From Pseudomonadales bacterium (GTDB taxonomy: Bacteria > Pseudomonadota > Gammaproteobacteria > Pseudomonadales > Azotimanducaceae), in NCBI GenBank assembly GCA_007128525.1, contig SKXG01000160.1, forward strand, positions 1-16,504: a DNA stretch of 16,504 nucleotides. Reading direction: 5' to 3'. Both the position numbers and the translations under genes were made by a program. Every line of letters begins with the position of its first letter. The stretch's first letter is position 1. Positions 1-7,637 of the stretch are shown here, piece after piece. The notes beneath the pieces were generated by a model. It was not told the DNA's origin. It saw nothing but the letters and a program-made list of their open reading frames with translations, and searched no databases.

Positions 1-772
<772 letters not shown>

Positions 773-776
773 AACG

Positions 777-1235
777 TCAGACCGAGAGCCCGCTTAGTTC
801 ATCCCCATCATCAAGCAGCTCACCAGCACGCTCGCTCAACCATTCATCGAGCCGTTGCTGCCAGTTTTCTTCGCTCCAGATCTCGATCTTGTTGCCCTGC
901 CCGAGCAGGACCAGGCGCTTGCTCAGGCCGGCGTAGTCGCGCAGCATGGGTGGAATAAGTAAGCGCCCACTGCCGTCCAGCTCGAGATCTGTGGCGTGAC
1001 CGATCAACAACCGCTGCAGCAGACGGGCCGTACGATTCATATTCGACAGCCCTTCCAGCCTGGCCTGGACGGCCTCCCACTCAGGCAGCGGATACAGCAG
1101 GAGACAACGCTCACGGGTATCGATAGTAACCACTAACTTACCGGCACTGCGCTCCAGTACGGTCTCACGCAGCCGCGCAGGCAGCGCCATGCGCCCTTTC
1201 GCATCGAGATTGACGCTGTTGCTGCCGCGAAACAT
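777..1235 (-). CDS. mraZ: Transcriptional regulator MraZ
   Basis: MraZ is a small AbrB-like DNA-binding protein that represses its own division/cell-wall operon. At 152 residues it has the usual family length. Two SpoVT/AbrB half-domains are visible, each with the DxxxR signature: D11-AKG-R15 followed by MALPARLRE, and D87-GSG-R91 followed by LLIPPMLRD. It is the first gene of the cluster and is followed 4 nt later by rsmH. A weak Shine-Dalgarno (AGGTG) sits close to the ATG. Three TGGNN repeats about 100-120 bp upstream fit autoregulation. Identification is firm; regulation of this particular operon is inferred from the family. Confidence 0.97.
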   Translation of the reverse strand: MFRGSNSVNLDAKGRMALPARLRETVLERSAGKLVVTIDTRERCLLLYPLPEWEAVQARLEGLSNMNRTARLLQRLLIGHATDLELDGSGRLLIPPMLRDYAGLSKRLVLLGQGNKIEIWSEENWQQRLDEWLSERAGELLDDGDELSGLSV

Positions 1236-1293
1236 GACACCTGTCTGCCTGGTGATTGGGAGATGACCCGGGTTGTCGTCGATGCGCCTCAGC

Positions 1294-1307
1294 CACCGTT
1301 AACGGTG
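1294..1307. repeat. 14-bp perfect palindrome in the mraZ leader
   Basis: CACCGTTAACGGTG is a perfect inverted repeat with no spacer. It lies between the predicted mraZ transcription start (about 1359) and the ATG (1235). It could be a dimeric operator. As RNA it would make only a short stem after loop constraints. Function unknown. Confidence 0.45.
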
Positions 1308-1331
1308 ACGTCGATGGCTGCGGATCAGGCG

Positions 1332-1356
1332 CCCCACAATTTCCCACTTTCTGCCA
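1332..1356 (-). promoter_or_regulatory. MraZ operator: three 10-bp-spaced TGGNN repeats
   Basis: Read on the minus strand, TGGCA, TGGGA and TGGGG occur in a row separated by exactly 5 nt (plus-strand 1352-1356, 1342-1346 and 1332-1336). MraZ is known to bind TGGGN direct repeats with 5-nt spacers upstream of its own gene. The first repeat deviates at one position (TGGCA). The array begins just downstream of the -10 box, around the predicted transcription start, where bound MraZ would block the promoter. Confidence 0.8.
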
Positions 1357-1365
1357 TCTATCGAC

Positions 1366-1393
1366 ACTATAGATGGGCTCAAGCCCCTGTCAA
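1366..1393 (-). promoter_or_regulatory. Sigma70-type promoter of mraZ-rsmH
   Basis: On the minus strand a consensus -35 TTGACA (1388-1393) is followed after 16 nt by -10 TATAGT (1366-1371). The -35 is preceded by an AT-rich patch (AATTTTCTG). The predicted start near 1359 gives a leader of about 120 nt before mraZ. It is one of the best promoter matches in the window. Confidence 0.75.
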
Positions 1394-1588
1394 GCAACAG
1401 AAAATTGCAGATGGCGGCGCCAGCAACCGGGGTAGGGCCGCACGTGGATCAACTGCGCACTGGCCGGCTGCATCGCGACAACAGGAAACTGTTTGAATAT
1501 CAGTTGCTCAGGCGGTTTTCCCAGAAACACTTGTAGGTATTCGGCGCTGGTTCGCAGGAACTGCGCCGGGCGGGCTGGCGGGGAGAAA
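1394..1588. other. Intergenic stretch between the mraZ promoter and rnpB 3' end
   Basis: Together with the mraZ leader this belongs to a gene-free interval of about 365 bases (1236-1602). Beyond the promoter, operator and rnpB end listed separately, I see no convincing gene, RNA or repeat. Short open frames here lack codon-use or homology support. CTGCGCC (1561-1567) and GGCGCAG (1589-1595) form a 7-bp inverted repeat just beyond the rnpB 3' end. Confidence 0.5.
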
Positions 1589-1602
1589 GGCGCAGAAAAA
1601 GT

Positions 1603-1953
<351 letters not shown>

Positions 1954-1959
1954 GGATGC

Positions 1960-1987
1960 AGCATAAGGCCACCGCCGCCGATTACAA
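1960..1987 (-). promoter_or_regulatory. Predicted rnpB promoter overlapping the rsmI stop
   Basis: On the minus strand TTGTAA (1982-1987) and TATGCT (1960-1965) are separated by 16 nt. The expected start, 6-7 nt beyond the -10, coincides with the first base of the P1 helix at about 1953. The -35 covers the rsmI stop codon (1982-1984). Predicted from spacing and sequence only. Confidence 0.5.
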
Positions 1988-2884
1988 GTCCGGCGCGCCT
2001 CCGGCATCGGCCAAAGCCAGCGCCCGTTGATACAGACCAGACCTGGAGGACCCTGTGATGCGCGCCGCCAGCCGGGCCGCCTGGGCCGGCGCCAGTTCCG
2101 CAAGCAGGACCCGAAGTACGCCGTCCTCGGCCTCAGCTTCGGCGCTGCGTTCCGGTGGCGCCACAATACAAACGTATTCGCCTTTGCCAAGCCCGGCATC
2201 CGCCTGCACCCGGGCCAGTATGTCGCCCGCCCTGCCATGCAGGACCTGCTCATGAATCTTGGTCAGTTCCTTGCCCAGCACCACCGGGACCTCCGGGCCA
2301 GCCAGGGTGATGAGGTCCGACAGCAGGCCATCCAGCCGGCGCGGTGACTCAAAGACGACGAAGGTCAGGCCCCGACTCAACAGTGCCTGCAGCCTTGCCC
2401 GGCGCTGGCTGGCCTTGGACGGCAGGAAACCCTCGAACAGGAAGCGCTCTACCGGAATCGGGCTGACCGACAGCAATGCGGTAACCGCACTCGGTCCCGG
2501 CACTGGTACTGCACGCAGGCCGGCGGCAGCCACCAGCCGGACCAGCTCAAAGCCCGGATCAGAAACCAGCGGCGTGCCGGCATCGGAAACCAGGGCAACA
2601 TCCTCACCTTGCTGCAACAGCTGCAGCAACTGGCGTGAGCGCGGCCCCTCATTGTGATCATGCAGCGCCATCAGACGGTCCGGTCGGGCACCAATATGCT
2701 CTAACAGCACCCGGGTGCGTCTGGTATCCTCGGCAGCCACGACTGAGACGCGCTTGAGCAGGTCTGTGGCACGCTGGCTGATGTCATCCAAATTGCCTAT
2801 GGGCGTGGCGACCACATACAGACAGCCGCCGGCTGCTGTATCTCCCGCCTCAACCGCGTCGTTGTAATCAGGTTCTGGCGGCAT
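1982..2884 (-). CDS. rsmI: 16S rRNA 2'-O-ribose C1402 methyltransferase RsmI
   Basis: RsmI methylates the 2'-hydroxyl of C1402 in 16S rRNA, the same nucleotide that RsmH modifies on the base. The product is 300 residues, compared with about 286 in E. coli. It belongs to the tetrapyrrole-methylase fold: LYVVATPIGNL near the N-terminus, AEDTRRT, HDHNE, SDAGTPLVSDPG, PGPSAVTALL and FEGFLP in order. About 18 variable residues precede the conserved start. Two starts are possible: ATG at 2884, used here, or TTG at 2890, which has GGGAG at a good 6-nt spacing and adds two residues. Either start overlaps the first bases of the divergent lpoA gene. Confidence 0.95.
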   Translation of the reverse strand: MPPEPDYNDAVEAGDTAAGGCLYVVATPIGNLDDISQRATDLLKRVSVVAAEDTRRTRVLLEHIGARPDRLMALHDHNEGPRSRQLLQLLQQGEDVALVSDAGTPLVSDPGFELVRLVAAAGLRAVPVPGPSAVTALLSVSPIPVERFLFEGFLPSKASQRRARLQALLSRGLTFVVFESPRRLDGLLSDLITLAGPEVPVVLGKELTKIHEQVLHGRAGDILARVQADAGLGKGEYVCIVAPPERSAEAEAEDGVLRVLLAELAPAQAARLAARITGSSRSGLYQRALALADAGGAPDL

Positions 2885-4763
2885 GACCAAGACAATCTCC
2901 CGTTACTGGTTTCACCTGTGGCGCTCATTCGGGCACCAGGCCCGGCACCTGCACAGTGGCGCCAGCTGGCCCCGCTACGCACTGGCACCACTGTGTGTGC
3001 TCATTCTCGCTGTGCCAGGCTGCAAAAGCACGCCACCAACGCCGGACCGCGAACCGGAGCGGGTTGAGGTCCGCACGCTCACCGCCGACGAACTGCGCGA
3101 TCGGGCGCGCCGGGCGCGCCAACCCGACGCCAGCAGGCTCTACATGCAGGCCGCTCGCCAGTATTGGTCTGACGAGGCGCCATCACGAGCCGCCGAAATG
3201 CTGAACCAGTTGCAGCCACAGTATTTGTCACCAGAGCTGCGCTTTGACTATGACTACCTGCGCGCCCGTCTGGCACTCGAGCGGCTCAATCTGGAGGAAG
3301 CCAGTGAAGCGCTGCGGCAGGCCATCCCGGCAAGTCGTGAACAGGAGGCTGAGCGACTGCGACTGCGGGCCGATGTCTATCTGGCCCGGCAACAACCGGC
3401 CGTTGCTGCCGAAGCCCTGATGGCGCTCAGCGAATTACGCACGCGCAGCGATGATGACGATCGCACGGACGTGCTGCAGGCGCTGCATGACGAGATCTGG
3501 CAGCTGATGCAGCGCCTGCCGGTCGAAGAAAGCGCCCACCGGCTCAGACAGGCGCGCAACACCACAGTACAAGGCTGGTGGCGCCTCAACTCAGCCTATC
3601 AGCAGGCTTTTGACCGCGCGGATCTGCGAGCGGCGTTCGCCGACTGGCAACGCAACCACGCTGACCACCCGGCCATACAGCCAGCGCCCGGAGCATTGCA
3701 GCGTCTTGCACGAATGGAAGACGGGCCGGCGCAGATCACAGTCCTGCTCCCGCTCAGCGGCCAACTCGGCAGCGCAGGTCGCGCCATACGGGACGGATTC
3801 CTGGCAGGCTATTACATCAGCGGACAGGGTCCCCAGATTCGTTTTCTGGATACCGCCGGAGAGAGTGTCACAGCCCTGTACGAAGAGGCACTGGCCACGG
3901 GTGCCGACCTCGTCGTAGGGCCGCTGGACCGAAGCAACCTGACGTCGCTGAACCGGTCGTCTTTCTTTCCCGTTCCAGTATTGGGACTGAACTACCTGGC
4001 AGCCGATGACAGTCCCATGCCTGGCCTTTTCCAGTTCTCAATGGCCATTGAGCATGAAGCCGAAGCCATTGCGCAGCGCCTGATTCGCGACGAACACTAT
4101 CGAGTCGTGCTGCTCCAGGCCGGCGATGACTGGAGCCACCGGGCAACGCGAACCTTCAGCGACACCTTTGAAGCCCTCGGCGGCAGGGTGGTGGAAACGG
4201 ACTTTTTTGCTTCCGCCAGTGATGTCACACCGCGCGTAGGTACAGCACTGTTGGTTGAGGCGTCGGAGGCGCGGCATGCCGAGATCAGTCAGCTCCTTGG
4301 CACTGAAGTCGAGTTCCTGCCAAGGCGGCGGCGCGATGTCGATGCGCTGGTTGCGCTGGTCGACAGCAGCCAGGCGCGGGCATTGAACCCGGCACTGGCT
4401 TACCACTTTGCGGGAGATCTTCCGGTCTACACCAGCTCGCAGGCCATGCAGAATCTGTCGCCAAGCCAACTGCGAGAGCTTGACGACATGCTTGTCAGCC
4501 AGATTCCCTGGCGGGTCGGCAATAGCCTGCTGCGGGAGCAGATCGAAGAACACCTGCCCGACAGCCGCTCCGGCCTGGATTCTCTGTATGCCTTTGGGCT
4601 CGACGCCTATCGCATCGCGGACCGGCTGCCATTGCTGACCGGGAACGGCAGCCGTCTTTCGGGGGCCACAGGCACCCTGCACATTGACGAGCAGGGGCGG
4701 ATTCAACGCGAGCTGGTATGGACGCAGCTCCAGCAAGGCAGACTGGTCCGCCTCGAGCGCTGA
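2883..4763 (+). CDS. lpoA: Penicillin-binding protein activator LpoA, lipoprotein
   Basis: LpoA is an outer-membrane lipoprotein that reaches through the periplasm and activates the peptidoglycan synthase PBP1A. The product is 626 residues, typical for the family. A long N-terminal leader of 46 residues ends in the lipobox LAVPGC, giving lipidated Cys47; Lys at the next position does not signal inner-membrane retention. Residues from about 65 to 270 look like helical TPR-type repeats. From about 280 (ITVLLPLSGQLGSAGRAIRDGF) to the end is a periplasmic-binding-protein-like domain. It starts an operon with yraN 11 nt downstream. No strong Shine-Dalgarno is seen, but no better in-frame start exists before the signal peptide. 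Its promoter must lie inside rsmI. Confidence 0.94.
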   Translation: MTKTISRYWFHLWRSFGHQARHLHSGASWPRYALAPLCVLILAVPGCKSTPPTPDREPERVEVRTLTADELRDRARRARQPDASRLYMQAARQYWSDEAPSRAAEMLNQLQPQYLSPELRFDYDYLRARLALERLNLEEASEALRQAIPASREQEAERLRLRADVYLARQQPAVAAEALMALSELRTRSDDDDRTDVLQALHDEIWQLMQRLPVEESAHRLRQARNTTVQGWWRLNSAYQQAFDRADLRAAFADWQRNHADHPAIQPAPGALQRLARMEDGPAQITVLLPLSGQLGSAGRAIRDGFLAGYYISGQGPQIRFLDTAGESVTALYEEALATGADLVVGPLDRSNLTSLNRSSFFPVPVLGLNYLAADDSPMPGLFQFSMAIEHEAEAIAQRLIRDEHYRVVLLQAGDDWSHRATRTFSDTFEALGGRVVETDFFASASDVTPRVGTALLVEASEARHAEISQLLGTEVEFLPRRRRDVDALVALVDSSQARALNPALAYHFAGDLPVYTSSQAMQNLSPSQLRELDDMLVSQIPWRVGNSLLREQIEEHLPDSRSGLDSLYAFGLDAYRIADRLPLLTGNGSRLSGATGTLHIDEQGRIQRELVWTQLQQGRLVRLER

Positions 4764-4774
4764 TGGACTGACCG

Positions 4775-5173
4775 ATGGATCAGCAGGCAGGCGGCTCGCC
4801 CACGCAGCAGCAGGGATGGCAGGCCGAGGACGTGGCGCTGAATCATCTGCAAAGCCAGGGACTGTCCCTGGTCGCCCGAAATTTTCACTGCCGGCTCGGT
4901 GAGATCGACCTGATCCTTTGCGACCAGCAGGTGCTTATCTTCGCCGAGGTACGCATGCGGCGCAGCCAACGCTTTGGGGGTGCAGCCGCCAGCGTGACCC
5001 GGCGCAAACAGATGCGCCTGATCAGAGCCGCAGAACGCTTCCTGCAAACGCATGTCGAATGGCAACGACACCATTGCCGATTCGACGTTATCGCGATTCA
5101 ATACCCCGCTGACGCTGGATCGGATTCACAGGGAGCAGTGATCGAATGGATTCAGGGCGCCTTTCGAGCCTGA
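4775..5173 (+). CDS. yraN: UPF0102 family protein YraN, predicted nuclease fold
   Basis: A 132-residue member of the UPF0102 family. The cellular role is not established; the fold is that of restriction-endonuclease/resolvase (PD-(D/E)XK) enzymes. The signature is present: G14-WQA-E18 in the first helix, then G42-E43-I44-D45-L46, and F56-A-E58-V-R60. The usual catalytic Lys is Arg here, as in E. coli YraN, so activity is uncertain. RFGGAAASVTRRKQ and CRFDVIAI are also typical. The gene lies 11 nt after lpoA and its end overlaps the start of dolP by 28 nt, so all three are likely one transcript. Confidence 0.93.
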   Translation: MDQQAGGSPTQQQGWQAEDVALNHLQSQGLSLVARNFHCRLGEIDLILCDQQVLIFAEVRMRRSQRFGGAAASVTRRKQMRLIRAAERFLQTHVEWQRHHCRFDVIAIQYPADAGSDSQGAVIEWIQGAFRA

Positions 5174-5736
5174 GATGGAACCATCTGGGGCCGCTCATCA
5201 TGCGCTGCGGTCTGGGCATCCTCGCCCTGGCAGTCGTGGGCTGTGCCCCGATCAGCAGCACAGACAATGGGTCTCGCACACCGGGCACCGTGATCGATGA
5301 TGTGGCCATCAGCAACCTGGCTACCCGGCAGCTGCGACGTTCGCAGGAAACGTCGGTAAACACCAACATCAATGTGTTGAGCCACAACGGGCATGTGCTG
5401 CTCACCGGACAAGTGCCGGATGCGGCCAGCAAAACCAGTGCTCAGGAGATCGTCAGTGGTCTGGCGCAGGTTCAGATGGTGCACAACGAACTGGTGGTTG
5501 GCCCGCCAACCGGGCTGAGCACCCGCTCACGGGACGCCTGGGTCACATCCAAAGTCAAAACGCGCCTGCTGTCGGAACGCGGCGTGCCTGGCGACCGAAT
5601 CAAGGTGACCACTGAAGATGGTGCCGTCTACCTGGTGGGCATTGTCCCGCGGGAGGAAGCGGACCGCGCCGTGGATGTGACCGGCACCGTGCAGGGTGTG
5701 CGCAAAATCGTCAAAGTCTTCCAATACCTGGACTGA
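5146..5736 (+). CDS. dolP: Dual BON-domain lipoprotein DolP (YraP)
   Basis: DolP is an outer-membrane lipoprotein that maintains envelope integrity and localises to the division site in E. coli. The lipobox LAVVGC gives lipidated Cys33 when counted from 5146. Two BON domains follow: about 50-118 (from VIDDVAISNLATRQL to HNELVVG) and about 125-196 (from DAWVTSKVKTRLL to the end), each with the conserved GXVxLxG-type strand (GHVLLTG, GAVYLVG). The product is 196 residues. The start is ambiguous: ATG 5146 has GGGAG 10 nt upstream and overlaps yraN; ATG 5200 would leave a 14-residue signal peptide, with GGGG 9 nt upstream. The gene ends 6 nt from the convergent sspB stop. Confidence 0.92.
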   Translation: MDSGRLSSLRWNHLGPLIMRCGLGILALAVVGCAPISSTDNGSRTPGTVIDDVAISNLATRQLRRSQETSVNTNINVLSHNGHVLLTGQVPDAASKTSAQEIVSGLAQVQMVHNELVVGPPTGLSTRSRDAWVTSKVKTRLLSERGVPGDRIKVTTEDGAVYLVGIVPREEADRAVDVTGTVQGVRKIVKVFQYLD

Positions 5737-5742
5737 ACGGCG

Positions 5743-6159
5743 CTACTTGATGACCCTCAGGTGGCCACCCGAACCACTGTCCTTCGACCCCTTATCAGAG
5801 TCGTCGGGATCCGACGTTCCCTCACCAGGCCCATCCGGCGGTGGATCTGTGACTTCGACTTCAAACACTGTGCCCTGTCCGGTCTCTTTGGCGTAAATCG
5901 CCATTACCGACCCCACAGGCGCCTGAACCCGAAAGGGCTGGCCATCGAACCGGCCGTCAAAGCTCACAAACTCGTTGTCGATATCGAGATTGCGCACAGC
6001 CTGAGGCGCAACGTTGAGCACGATCCGACCGTTTTCGACATAAGCAGGGGGCACCTGCACGCCCGGCACCTCGGCACTGACCACCAGGTAAGGCGTGCAG
6101 TCGTTGTCCAGTATCCACTCGAACAGGGCACGTATCAGATACGGCCGATTCGATGTCAT
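5743..6159 (-). CDS. sspB: ClpXP protease specificity-enhancing factor SspB
   Basis: SspB is an adaptor that captures ssrA-tagged and some other substrates and hands them to ClpXP. The product is 138 residues. The substrate-binding domain spans about 1-108 (RPYLIRALFEWILDN at the start, GRFDGQPFRVQAPVGSVMAIYAKE later). Then comes an acidic, Gly/Ser/Asp-rich linker and the C-terminal HLRVIK, matching the ClpX-docking tail of the family (E. coli ends LRVVK). The ATG at 6159 overlaps the sspA stop as ATGA, so translation is coupled. A longer in-frame reading upstream lies over sspA and has no family similarity. Confidence 0.95.
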   Translation of the reverse strand: MTSNRPYLIRALFEWILDNDCTPYLVVSAEVPGVQVPPAYVENGRIVLNVAPQAVRNLDIDNEFVSFDGRFDGQPFRVQAPVGSVMAIYAKETGQGTVFEVEVTDPPPDGPGEGTSDPDDSDKGSKDSGSGGHLRVIK

Positions 6160-6788
6160 TCCTGCATTTCCAACTCGGCTTCGGATAAACTTTCCCGGAA
6201 TGCCGGCCGATCGAAGACCGACTGCATATACTTCTGCAACGGCTTCGTACTGCGCTCCGGCAACTTGATGTCGAGCTGCTTCAAACGCCACAGGATGGGC
6301 GCAAAACAGCAATCCACCAGTGTGAATTCTTCGTTCATGAAGAACGGCTTTTCAGCAAACACGGGCGCGACCGCAACGATACCTTCACGCAATTCATTGC
6401 GGGCCTTCGTCAGAGCTGCCTCTCTGCCCTTGCCTGCCAGCAACAGGTCAACCTTGCTGCACCAGTCACGCTCAATACGATGAATCAACAGGCGGCTCTG
6501 CGCCCGGGTGACCGGATATACCGGCAACAGCGGCGGGTGCGGAAAGCGCTCATCGAGATACTCCATGATGACAACCGACTCATAGAGCACCAAATCCCGA
6601 TCCAGCAATGTTGGCACCGCGTTATAGGGGTTCAGTTCCGCCAGGTCTTCCGGCTTGTTGTTCGGGTCGACATCAACGATGTCGACGGTAACGCCCTTCT
6701 CCGCCAGCACCATGCGTACACGGTGGCTGTAATGATCTTGAGGATCAGAGAACAGGGTCATCGCGGACCGTTTTGTCACTACACTCAT
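6156..6788 (-). CDS. sspA: Stringent starvation protein A (SspA)
   Basis: SspA is a glutathione-transferase-fold protein that binds RNA polymerase and redirects transcription during starvation and stress. The product is 210 residues, the family norm. The N-terminal thioredoxin-like part (KRSAMTLFSDPQDHYSHRVRMVLAEKG, then NPYNAVPTLLDR and LYESVVIMEYLDERFPHPPLLPVYP) and the helical C-terminal part (FMNEEFTLVDCCFAPILWRL) are very close to E. coli SspA. The conserved PHPP motif of the RNA-polymerase contact surface is present. It precedes sspB with a 4-nt overlap and lies 78 nt after petC, with a hairpin in the gap. Confidence 0.97.
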   Translation of the reverse strand: MSVVTKRSAMTLFSDPQDHYSHRVRMVLAEKGVTVDIVDVDPNNKPEDLAELNPYNAVPTLLDRDLVLYESVVIMEYLDERFPHPPLLPVYPVTRAQSRLLIHRIERDWCSKVDLLLAGKGREAALTKARNELREGIVAVAPVFAEKPFFMNEEFTLVDCCFAPILWRLKQLDIKLPERSTKPLQKYMQSVFDRPAFRESLSEAELEMQE

Positions 6789-6816
6789 TGCACTGAGCTC
6801 TCGCAGCTAAAGTGGT

Positions 6817-6842
6817 GGAGTGACACCATCAGGTGCCACTCC
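6817..6842 (-). terminator. Hairpin between petC and sspA
   Basis: The arms GGAGTGACACC (6817-6827) and GGTGCCACTCC (6832-6842) form an 11-bp stem with one G-T wobble and a 4-nt loop. On the minus strand it is followed only by a short CTTT. It could be a weak terminator after petABC or a processing/stability hairpin that lets some transcription into sspA. Confidence 0.5.
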
Positions 6843-6866
6843 AGGACCCACAGGCCTTGGCCGTGG

Positions 6867-7637
6867 TTAGTGGTAGGCCTTGTGGTACTCACGTGCCAAC
6901 AACTTGGTCAACACGAGCAGCACGATGAGGAAGAGAATGACATAAACCCCCAGGCGCTCGCGCTCAACCCGGGTTGGCTCACCGACGTAATAAAGAAAAT
7001 TGGTGATGTCATAGGCAGCCTGATCGAACTCTTCGGCGGACATCACGCCTGTGCCGTCTGCCACTTCGATCACGTCACAGCGCTCTTCAGTCATGGCCTC
7101 TCCGGTCAGCGCGTCGCGGCCATTGGCCGGCACCTCCGCGCACACCAGGTTGGGCACACCCTGCAGCTCAATCAGCGCGTGTGGCATACCGATGTTCGGA
7201 TAGACCTTGTTGTTGGCGCCAAAGGGGCGCAGTGGATCAACGTAGAAGGCCCTGAGGAAGTTGTACACCCAGGTTTCACTACGCACGCGGGTGACCATGG
7301 TGAGGTCCGGCGGCGCAGCGCCAAACCAGTTTTGTGCCTGTTCACGGGGCATGGCGTTCTCCATCAGACCGCCAATGGCCTGATCGGTAAACACCAGGTT
7401 ATCGAGGAAGACCTCATGTGGCACTTCCAGGAAATCTGCGGTCCGCTCATAACGCTGAAAGTCCAGCGAATGGCAACCCCAGCAATAGTTCATGTAAAGC
7501 TGGGCGCCCCGCTGCAGAGACGGCTTGTCGTGCAGATTGGGACGGAAGCGCTCCATATCCCAATCACCACTGGGCGCCGCTTGTGCGAGCGTCGGCGCCA
7601 GAAAACTCACAGCCAGTGCTAGCAGAAGAAATTTCAT
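6867..7637 (-). CDS. petC: Cytochrome c1 of the bc1 complex
   Basis: This is the c-type haem subunit of ubiquinol-cytochrome c reductase (complex III), passing electrons from the Rieske centre to cytochrome c. The product is 256 residues. A Sec signal peptide (MKFLLLALAVSFLAPTLAQA) is followed by the haem-attachment site C52-W-G-C55-H56, the probable axial Met151 in NIGMPHAL, and a C-terminal anchor helix (GVYVILFLIVLLVLTKLLA) ending in a basic tail. C166 and C187 could form a structural disulfide, as in some bacterial c1 proteins. The start overlaps the petB stop by 4 nt (ATGA), so synthesis is coupled. Confidence 0.97.
   Translation of the reverse strand: MKFLLLALAVSFLAPTLAQAAPSGDWDMERFRPNLHDKPSLQRGAQLYMNYCWGCHSLDFQRYERTADFLEVPHEVFLDNLVFTDQAIGGLMENAMPREQAQNWFGAAPPDLTMVTRVRSETWVYNFLRAFYVDPLRPFGANNKVYPNIGMPHALIELQGVPNLVCAEVPANGRDALTGEAMTEERCDVIEVADGTGVMSAEEFDQAAYDITNFLYYVGEPTRVERERLGVYVILFLIVLLVLTKLLAREYHKAYH

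Noticed and set aside
1263..1496. 77-codon plus-strand frame in the mraZ upstream region
   Set aside because: It covers the mraZ promoter and operator, has no recognisable protein features and no good ribosome binding site.
2840..2868. Possible lpoA promoter with TGTAAT at 2863-2868
   Set aside because: No acceptable -35 at the right distance, and the implied leader would be under 10 nt; too weak to list as a feature.
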